A DNA stretch of 64,000 bases from an uncultured Burkholderiales bacterium (GCA_943908475.1 CALTTG010000016.1:1-64000); one strand, 5' to 3'; counted from the stretch's first letter, positions 16,276 to 25,930 are shown. Made by a program: numbers and translations. The notes: generated by a model from the letters alone, not told the origin.

Positions 16276-18134
16276 CGGGGGGCGTACTCCGGCACCAGCG
16301 CATGCAAGCGCTGACGCAGTTGCACGGGGGTCGGCACATCTTCTTCGCGGGCCAATGCGAGCATGCGCTCGATCCAGTCGGCCGGGAGCTCGCCGCGCAA
16401 CTGGGCCAGTCGCAAGCGCGGATGGGGCGTCGCCAAGGTCTCGTCCGCATCGGCCAGCAACTCTTCGTAGAGCTTTTCGCCGGGACGCAGGCCACTGAAC
16501 ACGATGGGAATCTCGGCTTCGGTGTGCCCAGAGAGTCGAATCATTTCGCGGGCCAAATCGGCGATCTTGATGGGCTGCCCCATGTCCATCACAAAGACCT
16601 GCCCCGACTCGGCCAGGGCAGCCGCCTGAAGCACCAGCTGAGAGGCCTCAGGGATGGTCATGAAGTAACGGGTGATCTCAGGGTGGGTGACGGTGACGGG
16701 CCCCCCTTTGCCGATCTGCTCCTTGAACTTGGGGATCACGCTGCCGCTGGAGCCCAGCACGTTGCCAAACCGAACCGCCATGAAGCGGGTCTGGGGCGCT
16801 TGGCCGGCCCAATGTGACACCACCATCTCGGCAGCGCGCTTGGTGGCCCCCATCACGTTGGTGGGGTTGACCGCCTTGTCGGTGGAGATGAGCACAAAAC
16901 GGCGCACGCCATGCTCTGCCGCCGCCTGGGCCGCCAAATAGGTGCCCAGGGTGTTGTTTCGGACCGCAATCCAGGCGTTTTCGTCCTCCATCAGGGGAAC
17001 GTGTTTGTAGGCCGCGGCATGGAACACCAGGCCCGGCCGGTATTGCGCCATCACCCGACGCAAGGTAGGCAGGTCTTTCACATCGCCCACCAGACGAGAC
17101 AGTGGCAAGTGCGGGAAGCGCTCGCTCAGGTCTTGCTCCACTTGGTACAGGGCGAACTCGCTGAGCTCGAACAGCACCAGCCGGGTGGGGCCGAAACGGG
17201 CGATCTGGCGGCACAACTCCGAGCCGATCGAGCCCCCCGCACCCGTGACCAGCACCACCTCGCCGCCGATCAAGGCCGACAAGGCCGACTCATCCAGGGA
17301 CACCTTGTCGCGGCCCAAGAGGTCCTCGGGCTCGATGTCGCGCACGCGGTCAATGCGAGAGCGCCCTTCTCGCAACTCATCGGCCGAGGGCACCGTCACG
17401 ACGGGCAGGCCGGCCTCGGCGGCCAAGTCCAGCGCCCGTTTGCGCTGGGGCCCGGTGGCCGATGGCATGGCCAAAATCAAGTGCGTGACGCCCTCCAGCA
17501 CCTCGGCGTCGCGGAGTTTGTCCAGCCCCCCCAGCACGGTCACGCCGGCGACCCGGGCGCCGTGCTTGCGCGCGTCGTCGTCCAGCAGGCCATGAACCGT
17601 CCAGCCGCGGTGCTGGATGCCGGCGATCAACAACTTGCCTGCCGCGCCGGCGCCCAGCACCAGCGCATGCTGCCCGGTGGCGTCACCGCCGCGCGTGCGT
17701 GCGCGCGCCTGCTCGTGGGCCATGCGAACCAGCATGCGTGCCAAGCTGAGGGTGACGAGTGCAAACACCGGGTGAAGCGCCAGCACCGCCCGAGGAATCT
17801 CCACCAACTGGGCCATGAGGACCACGACGGCACTGGCGAGCCCGGCCCCCAGGCACACCCAACCCAGCCGGGCAATTTCGTGAAAGCTCAGGTAACGCCA
17901 AGCCGCTTTGGGCACACCCAGGGCCCAGGACACGGCCGCGTACACCGCCAACACCCCCAACAGGACGCCACTGTCGTAGCTCGGGCGCTCGTGCAACCAA
18001 CGTTCGAACCCCAGGCGAAACAGGTACGTGGCATGCCAGGCCACGGCAATCAACAAGGAATCGACCAGCAACACCACACCGGCGCGACGGGTGCGCAAAC
18101 GGTCCAGCAATGGGGCAATGCGATTCCAGATCAT
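16266..18134 (-). CDS. Polysaccharide biosynthesis nucleotide-sugar dehydratase (CapD/WbpM/FlaA1-like)
   Basis: Membrane protein of 622 residues. Four N-terminal helices precede a CoA-binding-like Rossmann domain (LVLGAGAAGKLLIAG, ~residue 150) and the catalytic SDR domain (LVTGAGGSIGSELCRQI, ~300). The active-site motif is STDKAVNPTNVMGATKR, with Met in place of the usual SDR tyrosine, as in WbpM/PglF-type UDP-GlcNAc 4,6-dehydratases. These enzymes start synthesis of bacillosamine-, QuiNAc- or FucNAc-type sugars. The aminotransferase at 20.4 kb and acyltransferase at 23.8 kb fit this route. The ATG at 18134 was preferred to a longer Arg-rich form from 18206. Confidence 0.92.
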   Translation of the reverse strand: MIWNRIAPLLDRLRTRRAGVVLLVDSLLIAVAWHATYLFRLGFERWLHERPSYDSGVLLGVLAVYAAVSWALGVPKAAWRYLSFHEIARLGWVCLGAGLASAVVVLMAQLVEIPRAVLALHPVFALVTLSLARMLVRMAHEQARARTRGGDATGQHALVLGAGAAGKLLIAGIQHRGWTVHGLLDDDARKHGARVAGVTVLGGLDKLRDAEVLEGVTHLILAMPSATGPQRKRALDLAAEAGLPVVTVPSADELREGRSRIDRVRDIEPEDLLGRDKVSLDESALSALIGGEVVLVTGAGGSIGSELCRQIARFGPTRLVLFELSEFALYQVEQDLSERFPHLPLSRLVGDVKDLPTLRRVMAQYRPGLVFHAAAYKHVPLMEDENAWIAVRNNTLGTYLAAQAAAEHGVRRFVLISTDKAVNPTNVMGATKRAAEMVVSHWAGQAPQTRFMAVRFGNVLGSSGSVIPKFKEQIGKGGPVTVTHPEITRYFMTIPEASQLVLQAAALAESGQVFVMDMGQPIKIADLAREMIRLSGHTEAEIPIVFSGLRPGEKLYEELLADADETLATPHPRLRLAQLRGELPADWIERMLALAREEDVPTPVQLRQRLHALVPEYAPRQG

Positions 18135-18306
18135 GGCGAACGGGCTCAGGCGTGACAAACCCTCGATTGTGCGACGGGAACGCCCGTTTCGGCGCGAGCG
18201 CCCCACGATTCAAGTGGGCCGAGCCGATGGCCGATAAAACCCGCAAGGACAGGGCCATCTGGGGCCTTGCCGTGCAGTCACGGGTGCCCCGTCACCCCGG
18301 AGAAAC

Positions 18307-19722
18307 ATGCCGATGACCGAGACCACATCGCCCATGGACCGTTTCATCCCTGACGCCTTGCGTCAGGACCCGGTCTCCCATGCTCGGGCCAAAAATGCCG
18401 TGGGCTTTGCCCTGGTGGCCCTCCTCGCGGCGCCGCCATTCGCGGGCATCTACTGGTGGCAGCAACACCCAGGCGCCTCCCTCGGCATCCTGGGAGTGCT
18501 GGTGGCCAGCTTGGGTGCCGTGACCGTGATGAACCTGATGGGCAAGCTCTGGCTGACCAACCTGATGTCCATCACATCGCTGTTCCTGCTGTTCAACTAT
18601 TTGGCCTGGAGCCTCGGGGGCGATCCGTCCCTGTCGGTCACGGCCTGGTACGCGATGGTGCCGGTGGTGGCCACCTTCTTGGGGGGCATGAAGGTCGGGC
18701 TGTGGTGGCTGGGCATCACCAGCGTGTCGGCGGTGGCCATGGCGGCGGCCTGGTACGCCGGCTGGAGCTTCCCGAAGAACCCGCTGGCGCAGCCGCAAAT
18801 CATGTACACGATCAGCACACTGGGCTTCATCCCGTCCATCGGACTGCTGGCCGTTTTCTTTCAGATGTCAAAAAATCAGAGCGATGCAGCGCGGTCCGAA
18901 CAGGTCAAGACGATCGAGTCCCTGATGGCGGAGGTCAGTCACCAAAGCCGCACCGTGGAGCAACTGGTCAGCGACATGGTCGGCGCCCTGTCTCAGCAAA
19001 GCGAGCAGGCGTCCGCCCTCCATGTCGCCTCAGATGCCAACCACCGCCTGGCCTCCAGCGTGGAGGCCGCGTCCACCACACTGGCCCAAGAGGCCGACCT
19101 CGCCAAGGCACGCGCCGTGTCGGGCGCGTCGGTGGTCAATGGCGCCATCACGTCGGCGGAGTCGCTGGCCGAATCCATCGGGCAGGCAGACCAACTGGTC
19201 AAGACCCTTCAGTCGCGCTCACAGGGCATCTCTGAGATCGCCGACAAGATCAAAAGCCTGGCCTTCCAGACCAACATCTTGGCGCTCAATGCCACCATCG
19301 AGGCGGCTCATGCGGGCGCCCAGGGCAAGGGCTTTGCCGTGGTGGCCGACAACGTTCGAAAGCTGGCGGGCGAGGCGGGTGATGCCGCCACCGCGATCAG
19401 CGAAGACCTGGGGGTGGTGCTGGCGCACATTTCACGCACCGGCCGCTTGCTGGACGACAGCCGTGAGACGGCCGAAATGGGCCGAGCCAGTGCCGCGCAG
19501 GCCAGAGACTCCTTGCAGGCCATCATCGATTCGGTCAACACCCTCAACACCGAAGCGGCCCGACTCCAGCAAACCAGCCACGAGCAGTTGGGACACAACG
19601 AGCAGGTTCAACGACACGCCGCCGACATGGAAAGCGGCATCAGCCATGTCGTGCAAGGATCATCGTCGATCAAGCAGGCCATGGACCAACTGAGCCGCCA
19701 CCTGCAAACCGTGTCGATCTGA
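18307..19722 (+). CDS. Methyl-accepting chemotaxis protein with multi-pass membrane N-terminus
   Basis: Protein of 471 residues. The first ~195 form about six membrane helices with short loops and no periplasmic ligand domain. The signalling domain follows directly, with its hairpin tip KSLAFQTNILALNATIEAAH and GKGFAVVADNVRKLAGEAG. No HAMP domain is visible between membrane part and signalling helices. The receptor would sense a membrane-linked or cytoplasmic signal, for example energy state, and report to CheA/CheW. It is the only plus-strand gene between 16.3 and 25.9 kb, lying inside the polysaccharide cluster. A C-terminal CheR-binding pentapeptide is absent. Confidence 0.9.
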   Translation: MPMTETTSPMDRFIPDALRQDPVSHARAKNAVGFALVALLAAPPFAGIYWWQQHPGASLGILGVLVASLGAVTVMNLMGKLWLTNLMSITSLFLLFNYLAWSLGGDPSLSVTAWYAMVPVVATFLGGMKVGLWWLGITSVSAVAMAAAWYAGWSFPKNPLAQPQIMYTISTLGFIPSIGLLAVFFQMSKNQSDAARSEQVKTIESLMAEVSHQSRTVEQLVSDMVGALSQQSEQASALHVASDANHRLASSVEAASTTLAQEADLAKARAVSGASVVNGAITSAESLAESIGQADQLVKTLQSRSQGISEIADKIKSLAFQTNILALNATIEAAHAGAQGKGFAVVADNVRKLAGEAGDAATAISEDLGVVLAHISRTGRLLDDSRETAEMGRASAAQARDSLQAIIDSVNTLNTEAARLQQTSHEQLGHNEQVQRHAADMESGISHVVQGSSSIKQAMDQLSRHLQTVSI

Positions 19723-19750
19723 ACTGATCGGATCAGATCAGGCCGACAGA

Positions 19751-20347
19751 TCAGCGACTGATGATGGCCACCAGCGTGCGCCAGATCAGCCGCACATCGA
19801 GCCACACCGAGGCCTGGTCCACATAGCGGGCCGCCAGGGCCAGCTTGTGCGGCAGCACCTCGTGGATGTAGGCGTGCTCGGGGTCGGCCGCACGGGCCAG
19901 CACGGTGCTTTCGTCGCGGTATTCGATCGAGGCGATGTCGGTGATGCCCGGGCGCACCGACAACACCTTGGCCTTGATCTCGGCCGGGTACACGGCCACA
20001 TAGCGCGGCACCTCGGGGCGTGGGCCCACCAGGCTCATGTCACCCCACCATACGTCGAGCAGCTGCGGCAGCTCGTCGAGCTTGCTGGCGCGCAGGAAAT
20101 GGCCCACGCGGGTGATGCGGGCATCGGCCCCCACGGTGATCTGCAGGCCCTGCCCCTCCGGCGCATGGCGCATGGTGCGGAACTTGTGGATGTGAAATGG
20201 CACGCCATGCCGGCCCACACGCTCTTGGCGGAAGAACACCGGCCCGGGCGAATCAAGCTTCACGGCCAGCGCAATGAGCAGCAGCACCGGGGCCAGCGCC
20301 AGCAGGCCCAGTGAAGACATCATCCAATCGAACACGCGCTTGGCCAT
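19751..20347 (-). CDS. Sugar transferase (monotopic phosphoglycosyl transferase, PglC/WcaJ-like)
   Basis: Protein of 198 residues. An N-terminal membrane helix (VFDWMMSSLGLLALAPVLLL) leads into the catalytic core: SPGPVFFRQERVGRHG, the catalytic-type KFRTM, the SKLDELPQLLDVWWGDMSLV region and GPRPEVPRY. Such enzymes put the first sugar phosphate on undecaprenyl phosphate to begin a surface glycan. The short, single-domain form matches PglC-type enzymes, which often use diacetylbacillosamine. This agrees with the dehydratase and aminotransferase genes nearby. The ATG at 20347 is the first one in frame. Confidence 0.93.
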   Translation of the reverse strand: MAKRVFDWMMSSLGLLALAPVLLLIALAVKLDSPGPVFFRQERVGRHGVPFHIHKFRTMRHAPEGQGLQITVGADARITRVGHFLRASKLDELPQLLDVWWGDMSLVGPRPEVPRYVAVYPAEIKAKVLSVRPGITDIASIEYRDESTVLARAADPEHAYIHEVLPHKLALAARYVDQASVWLDVRLIWRTLVAIISR

Positions 20348-20376
20348 CAACAAAATCCCGTCAACCGCACGTGGGC

Positions 20377-21558
20377 TCAGCGGCCAAAGGTCTTGCGCAC
20401 GGCCGTGATCACGCGCTCGACGTCGGCATCGGTCATGCGGGTGTACAGCGGCAGGCTCACCATGCGCTCGTAAGCCTTCTGGCTGTGCGGGAACTGCGCG
20501 GGCTGCAGGTCGTAGCGCTCTTTCCAGTAGGGGTGCAGGTGCAGCGGGATGTAGTGCACGCTCACGCCGATGCCGTCGGCGAACAGGCTGTCGATCAGCT
20601 GATCGCGCGTGATGGTGGCGGCATCCGAGAGGCGCACCACGTACAGGTGCCAGGCGTGCAGGTCGCCCGCGTGCTGAGGGCGCGGCGGCAGCACCAGGGG
20701 CAGATCGGCGAGGGCCTCGTCGAAGCGGGTGGCAATCTGCTCGCGGCGCGTCTGGAAACCATCGATGCGCCGGAGCTGGTGCAGGCCCAAAGCCGCAGCG
20801 ATGTCGGTCAAGTTGTACTTGAAGCCGGGCGCCACGATCTCGTAGTACCAGCTCGGCACCTTGGCCGTGAAACGGTCAAAAGCATCGCGGTTGATGCCGT
20901 GCAGGCGCATGACCTTGGCACGTGCGGCCAGTTCGGCGTTGCGCGTGACCAGCATGCCGCCTTCGCCCGTGGTCATGGTCTTGTTGGCGTAGAAGCTGAA
21001 GACGATGGCATCGCTGGCATGCAAGCCCACCAACTGCCCCTTGAAGGTGGTGGGCAGGGCATGGGCCGCGTCTTCGACCACCTTCAGGCCGTGGCGCCGG
21101 GCGATGTCGTGGATGGCGTCCATGTCGACGGCCAGGCCCGCGTAGTGCACGGGCATGATGCACTTGGTGCGCGGCGTGATGGCCGCCTCGATGGCCGCCG
21201 GGTCAATGTTCAGCGTGGCCGGGTCGATGTCGACCAGCTTCACGTCGGCGCCCAGGTAACGCACCACCTCGGCCGTGGCCGTGAAGGTGTGCGTGGTGGT
21301 GATCACTTCATCGCCCGGGCCAATGCCCAGGGCCTCCAAGGCCAGGTGCAAGCCAGCCGTGGCCGAGTTCACCGCGATACAGTGCAGGCCGTGATCGCCC
21401 GCCTGCCCACCGTTCAGGTAGGTGCCAAACGCTTCTTCGAACTTGCGGGCCTTGGGGCCGGTGGTGACCCAGCCCGACCGCAGGGTGTCGACCACTTCGG
21501 CAATTTCTTCTTCGCCGATCTCCGGCAGTGCGAACGGCAGGAAGTTGGTTGGGCTCAT
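20377..21558 (-). CDS. DegT/DnrJ/EryC1/StrS family sugar aminotransferase
   Basis: Pyridoxal-phosphate enzyme of 393 residues. The family hallmarks are visible: the N-terminal GWVTTGPKARKFEEAF, the cofactor-contacting NSATAGLHLALEALG, VVEDAAHALPTTFKG, and the Schiff-base lysine in FSFYANKTMTTGEGG. It aminates 4-keto (or 3-keto) nucleotide sugars, so it most likely acts on the product of the CapD/WbpM-like dehydratase in this cluster. It sits 29 bases after the sugar transferase gene in reverse order, on the same strand. Confidence 0.93.
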   Translation of the reverse strand: MSPTNFLPFALPEIGEEEIAEVVDTLRSGWVTTGPKARKFEEAFGTYLNGGQAGDHGLHCIAVNSATAGLHLALEALGIGPGDEVITTTHTFTATAEVVRYLGADVKLVDIDPATLNIDPAAIEAAITPRTKCIMPVHYAGLAVDMDAIHDIARRHGLKVVEDAAHALPTTFKGQLVGLHASDAIVFSFYANKTMTTGEGGMLVTRNAELAARAKVMRLHGINRDAFDRFTAKVPSWYYEIVAPGFKYNLTDIAAALGLHQLRRIDGFQTRREQIATRFDEALADLPLVLPPRPQHAGDLHAWHLYVVRLSDAATITRDQLIDSLFADGIGVSVHYIPLHLHPYWKERYDLQPAQFPHSQKAYERMVSLPLYTRMTDADVERVITAVRKTFGR

Positions 21559-21585
21559 GCAAATCTCTCAAACAGGTCGAAGGAA

Positions 21586-22698
21586 TCAGCGCTGTGCCGC
21601 AGCACCGCGGGTCAGGCGCCCGAAGGCGGGGTCGGGCTGCCCACGTGTGAGGGCATCCCACCAGCCCCGCAGGGACCCCAGCCCGTAGCCAAGGTGATAG
21701 GCCGCGATCACCGCCGGCAAGTGGGCCATCAGGTCGGCCCCCTTGTCACGTGCAATGGTGCGACTGATGAGCCAGACTGCGGCGCCATAAGCCAGCACCA
21801 AGGCCAGCAAGGTGAGCGAGCTGCCCAGCATGGCCCAGACCGCGGCGTCGCGCACCGGGCCCATGGGCAGGAACTGCACGCACAGCCCGCCCACCAGCGA
21901 CAGCCCATACAAAGCCATCAGGGTGCCCACAAACGCACCGGGAATCAGATGGCGCCAAGCCGCAGCCTGGCCATGCTTTTTCATGACAAAGGGCTTCCAG
22001 TAGCCGTACTGCCGGTACTGGCGGAACACGTCCATCTTGCTGGCACGAGGGAAGTAGGTGGAACGGATGTCGGCCGACTGCCAGACCTTGCCACCGCCCT
22101 TGTGGATGCGCAAGTTGTGCTCATCGTCTTGGTTGCGCACCAGTTGCTCATCAAAACCACCGAAGCGTTCGAACGTGGTTTTGGGCCAGGCCCCCAGATA
22201 CACCGTGTCGACCCACCCCCGGTAGCCCAGGTCGCGGGACAAGGCTCCTCCCGCCACCAGCCTGGATTGGAAAGCTGCCGCCACCGCCCGTTGCACCGTG
22301 CCCGCCGGACCTGGCTGCCCCTCGGCCTTCCACGGGCCGCCCACGTTGTCCGCGCCGGTGGCCAGCCAAGTGGCCAGGCATTGGGCCACGTAGTCCGGGG
22401 CGTACACGGTGTGCACATCCAGTCGCACAATGAACTCGCCATCGGCGCGCTCGATGCAGCGGTTCAAGCCACACGACACGATCCGGCCCGGGTTGTCGAT
22501 CATCAGAAAACGAGGGTCTCGGCGGCACCGAGCCTGGAGCCGGTCTCGCGTGCCATCGTCACTCATGCCATCGGCGATCAAGACCTGGCACTGCCACCCC
22601 GTGGGCAAGGCTTGCGCAGAAACGCTGTCGCAAAACGCCTCGATGTGATCGACCTCGTTGCGGCAGGGCACGATCACCGACACGGTGCGCATGCTCAT
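21586..22698 (-). CDS. Glycosyltransferase family 2 (ExoA-like)
   Basis: Protein of 370 residues. The GT-A domain occupies the first ~240 (VSVIVPCRNEVDHIEAFCDS, then LIADGMSDDGTRD, the metal-binding region RLDVHTVYAPDYV and RNQDDEHNLRI). Three or four C-terminal membrane helices follow. The layout and motif text recall ExoA of succinoglycan synthesis. It adds one sugar to the lipid-linked repeat at the inner membrane face. The ATG at 22698 overlaps the stop of the upstream GT4 gene (ATGA). Confidence 0.9.
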   Translation of the reverse strand: MSMRTVSVIVPCRNEVDHIEAFCDSVSAQALPTGWQCQVLIADGMSDDGTRDRLQARCRRDPRFLMIDNPGRIVSCGLNRCIERADGEFIVRLDVHTVYAPDYVAQCLATWLATGADNVGGPWKAEGQPGPAGTVQRAVAAAFQSRLVAGGALSRDLGYRGWVDTVYLGAWPKTTFERFGGFDEQLVRNQDDEHNLRIHKGGGKVWQSADIRSTYFPRASKMDVFRQYRQYGYWKPFVMKKHGQAAAWRHLIPGAFVGTLMALYGLSLVGGLCVQFLPMGPVRDAAVWAMLGSSLTLLALVLAYGAAVWLISRTIARDKGADLMAHLPAVIAAYHLGYGLGSLRGWWDALTRGQPDPAFGRLTRGAAAQR

Positions 22699-23819
22699 GC
22701 CCGGCCTCCGCGTGCCTGAGCCGCCAGGGCTTTGGAGCAGGGTTTGAGCAGCTGCGCGTACAGGGCCCACATCCGGTCCATTTGCCCTCGACGCGAGGCC
22801 TCACGCTCGATGCGATCGCGGTTGAAAGCGCCCATTGCCCGGGCCTGGTCAGGGTGGTCGTGCGCTTGAACCAGGGCCTGGGTGACGGCGTCGACATCAC
22901 GCACCGGGGCGATCCAGCCCCCGCGGGCATCGATCCATTGCCGATTGGCCGGCAGGTCTGAGGCAATGATGGGCAGGCCGCAGGCCATGGACTCCAGCAC
23001 CGACACCGAGGTCGCGTCACTGGTGGGCACCGAGACCGAGACACTGGCGCGCTGGATGGCCTCGACCATGGCCTGGTCGCCCACCCGTCCGTGGAACTTC
23101 ACCTGCTGCAACAAACGCAAGGCGGCCACGCGATCCTCCAGCGCCGCCGCCATCGAGCCTCCACCCAACAAATGCAGGCGAGCATGCGAATGAGGACGCA
23201 AACTCACGAAGCGCGCAAACGCCTCGATGATCAGGTCGATGTTGTAGTTGGGCTCCCAGCTGCGCAAGCTGACGACCTCAAAGTCCGAGGCCGGCTCGCC
23301 CGGGCAGAACTTGTCCGTGTCGGCCCCCCACAGAATCTGGTGTGCCGGCGCCGATGGGTGGTAGGTCGCGATTTCGTCCACCATGTCCAGCGAGTCGGCC
23401 GTGATCAAATCAGCACGGCGCAAGGACCAGCCCACCACCCACCGCATCAGCCGGCTCTCGCGCGGCGTGACCAAGATGTCAGAGCCCCAAGCCGTGAGCA
23501 CGATCGGCGCGTTCACACCACACGCGGCAGCCCACAACCCGTACGAGGTCACGTAATGGCCGTGAACCATGTCGGGCTTGAAGCGGCGACTGACTTGGGC
23601 CGCGACGCGCCGCACCTCAGGCAGGGCCTTGAACCAACTGAGCTTGTCGGCACCCGGTCGGATGGCGATCACCTCGTCGGCACCGGGCACTTCGGCGGGC
23701 TGGCGCGTGATGACCACGGCGCGAGCACCACGCTCAACCACCGCCGCCACCCAGCGCCGGGTGTGCACGCTGGCGGCATCGGCAAAGAACAGGATGCGCT
23801 CAGGGCCCTTGACGGTCAT
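22695..23819 (-). CDS. Glycosyltransferase family 4
   Basis: Protein of 374 residues with a GT-B fold. The N-domain contains ILFFADAASVHTRRWV and HGHYVTSYGLWAA; the donor-binding C-domain contains VSLRSWEPNYNIDLIIEAF, the VKFHGRV segment and the retaining GT4 motif VSVPTSDATSVSVLESMACG (the E-x7-E type site, with the first Glu position replaced by Asp). It would extend the lipid-linked oligosaccharide. It overlaps the genes on both sides by 4 bases each, so it is translated as part of one operon with the acyltransferase and GT2 genes. Confidence 0.9.
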   Translation of the reverse strand: MTVKGPERILFFADAASVHTRRWVAAVVERGARAVVITRQPAEVPGADEVIAIRPGADKLSWFKALPEVRRVAAQVSRRFKPDMVHGHYVTSYGLWAAACGVNAPIVLTAWGSDILVTPRESRLMRWVVGWSLRRADLITADSLDMVDEIATYHPSAPAHQILWGADTDKFCPGEPASDFEVVSLRSWEPNYNIDLIIEAFARFVSLRPHSHARLHLLGGGSMAAALEDRVAALRLLQQVKFHGRVGDQAMVEAIQRASVSVSVPTSDATSVSVLESMACGLPIIASDLPANRQWIDARGGWIAPVRDVDAVTQALVQAHDHPDQARAMGAFNRDRIEREASRRGQMDRMWALYAQLLKPCSKALAAQARGGRA

Positions 23820-24475
23820 GCCCGCCCTCCATGGCGCCCCAGGCGCGAGGCGGCGTGCGCCAACGCCTTGTGAAGGCTGTCATGCCCCGCCCACTCGGCG
23901 TAGATGGCATGCAATTCCGGATGCTTGGCCAGCAAAGAGGCATCCACCTCCCGCGTATCGCCCATCACCACCGCCGGCTGCCCCATCACCTTCGGGCCGA
24001 CGATGGCAAAGTCAGGCACCTCGCCCGACACGAAGCTGAACGCTTGCACGATCACGCCCTTGCCGATGCGCGTGCCCGGGGCGATGATGCTGTGGGGACC
24101 GATGAAACTGTAGGCGCCGATGTGGGTGGCCCTGCGCACATAGCCCACGGGGTCCGGATGCCCGTAATACTGCCGCCCCATGATGCGCACCGATCGGTGG
24201 CTGGAATGACTGAGCACCGACACGTAGTTGGTGACCTGCACGCCTTCGTCAATGACCAAGCCATTGGAGCCATCGATGCGATTGAAATGGCCGATGAAAA
24301 TGTGATCGGCCAGCGTGATGCCCTCGGGGCATTCGAAACAGGTGTGGGTGCTGAAGCGCGTGTTGGGGCAATACCCGCTGCGCGTGTTTTGCCATCCGTA
24401 CACGATGCGCGGCCCCGTCCACATGGACCACAGTCGGGCCACGGCACGTTTGATGGATTGGGGAATGGCGGACAT
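23816..24475 (-). CDS. Left-handed beta-helix (hexapeptide repeat) acyltransferase
   Basis: Protein of 219 residues with imperfect hexapeptide repeats (for example ITLADHIFIGHFNRI, VIDEGVQVTNYVSVL, ATHIGAYSFIGPHSIIAPG and RIGKGVIVQA). The histidines in SHSSHRSVR and HIGAYSF could supply the catalytic base. It probably O- or N-acetylates a sugar of the glycan made by the neighbouring genes. The start at 24475 (MSAIPQSIKR) was preferred to 24556 because the preceding residues do not look conserved. It overlaps the GT4 start by 4 bases (ATGA). Confidence 0.82.
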   Translation of the reverse strand: MSAIPQSIKRAVARLWSMWTGPRIVYGWQNTRSGYCPNTRFSTHTCFECPEGITLADHIFIGHFNRIDGSNGLVIDEGVQVTNYVSVLSHSSHRSVRIMGRQYYGHPDPVGYVRRATHIGAYSFIGPHSIIAPGTRIGKGVIVQAFSFVSGEVPDFAIVGPKVMGQPAVVMGDTREVDASLLAKHPELHAIYAEWAGHDSLHKALAHAASRLGRHGGRA

Positions 24476-24577
24476 GAACTCGGTGGCAGATTCAAACCGC
24501 GTATTGTCGCCGCTGGCGACCCCTGCCTGCAGCAGCCCCCTCGAACAAGCCCCCACGAGTTCGGGATGACGCGCGGG

Positions 24578-25903
24578 TCATGCCCACAATGCCCGCCACG
24601 GCAGGCGAGCATGGCGCAGGAACACCGCATACGCCACCGAAATGGCCAGGAGGTAGCCCAGGGTCGACGCGACCGCCGCCCCCACTGCCCCATGGGCAGG
24701 CGCCAGCACCCAACCCAGCGACACATTGATCAGCAAAGACAGGCCCGCGATGGCGCCCGACAAATGGGGTTTGCCCAAGTGGTTGGTGTAAAACGCCGAG
24801 AGGCTGGACGCGGCGGCATACGCCGCGACACCAGGCAACAAGGCGGCCAAAGGCATCACCGAGGCCGCGTAGGCCTCGCCCATGATCCAAGGGAGCCCCC
24901 ACCACGCGCCGGCCAGCAGCACCGGCGCGGCCACCAACGTGGCCAGCACATTGATGCGCACGGCCTGCACCGTGGTCTGAGCGGCCACCTGTCGGTCAGG
25001 GTGTCCGATTTTCGAATAGGCCGACACCGACACCGACGACGACAGCAGCCACAACAGCTCTGCCACACTGACTGCCACGGAATACGTGCCGACCACCGAC
25101 AAGCCGTGGTGACGCTCGACCAGAAACAACGATGCGCGATAGTTCAGCAAACTGATCACATTCGTCAGGCCAATGACGGCCACGAAGCCCGCGTCGTGCC
25201 ACCAACGCGGCCGAGGGGTCAAAGGCTGGATGCCCTGATCCTCGCGCGCTTCATCACGCTGCTTGGCGGCATGCAAGGCGTACAAAGCGGTGGCCACGGC
25301 CACCAACGACTTGCCCAACACCCAGGCCGTGAGCACCAGCACCACCATCGGGGTCTGGCGGGTCGTGCTCGACAGCAGCCACCAAACCACCGACAAGCCA
25401 GACAGCACCGACAAAGGCGCGGCCACCTGGGCCACATTCAGGGGCCACATTCGCCCTTGCCCCAGCCACAGACCGGTCGCGGTGGGCACCAGCAGCAAAA
25501 ACGGGGCGGCCAAAGCCAGCAACCACAGTTGCGCATAGGGCATCGTCTTGGTCGACCAGGACACTGCCAGCAACACCATCGAGCCCAAGAGGCCCAAGCC
25601 GACTGCCGCACGCAACACGCTGCGCAACAAAGGGGCCGCCATGCCCGCTTCTCCGGCCTCTTGGCGCGAGACCTGCCGCGCCAGCCAAAGGCCCAGCCCA
25701 GAAAACAGGGTCAAGACCACCGACTCCACGGCCACAAAAAGCGCAAACGCCCCCTGAACGCGGGGCCCTTGCCGCGCCACCAGCACCGTGATGGCCAGCC
25801 CCAACGCGACGATGAGCAGCTTGGCCACGAGGTTGCCCAGCGCTGCGCGTGGGATGGCAGCCCAGGCCTGCAGGATCTTGGACGACAACGCTTGCACGGA
25901 CAT
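24578..25903 (-). CDS. Polysaccharide flippase (Wzx-like, MATE/MVF superfamily)
   Basis: Membrane protein of 441 residues with about twelve to fourteen helices. The first helices (LGNLVAKLLIVALGLAITVLV), followed by a short ARQGPRVQGAFALF loop, are typical of oligosaccharide flippases. It would turn lipid-linked repeats across the inner membrane. No Wzy polymerase or Wzz chain-length regulator was found in the cluster. It is the last minus-strand gene here and is divergent from lysS. Confidence 0.85.
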   Translation of the reverse strand: MSVQALSSKILQAWAAIPRAALGNLVAKLLIVALGLAITVLVARQGPRVQGAFALFVAVESVVLTLFSGLGLWLARQVSRQEAGEAGMAAPLLRSVLRAAVGLGLLGSMVLLAVSWSTKTMPYAQLWLLALAAPFLLLVPTATGLWLGQGRMWPLNVAQVAAPLSVLSGLSVVWWLLSSTTRQTPMVVLVLTAWVLGKSLVAVATALYALHAAKQRDEAREDQGIQPLTPRPRWWHDAGFVAVIGLTNVISLLNYRASLFLVERHHGLSVVGTYSVAVSVAELLWLLSSSVSVSAYSKIGHPDRQVAAQTTVQAVRINVLATLVAAPVLLAGAWWGLPWIMGEAYAASVMPLAALLPGVAAYAAASSLSAFYTNHLGKPHLSGAIAGLSLLINVSLGWVLAPAHGAVGAAVASTLGYLLAISVAYAVFLRHARLPWRALWA

Positions 25904-25930
25904 AAGCGCCCATTGTCGCCCACGGTTTCA

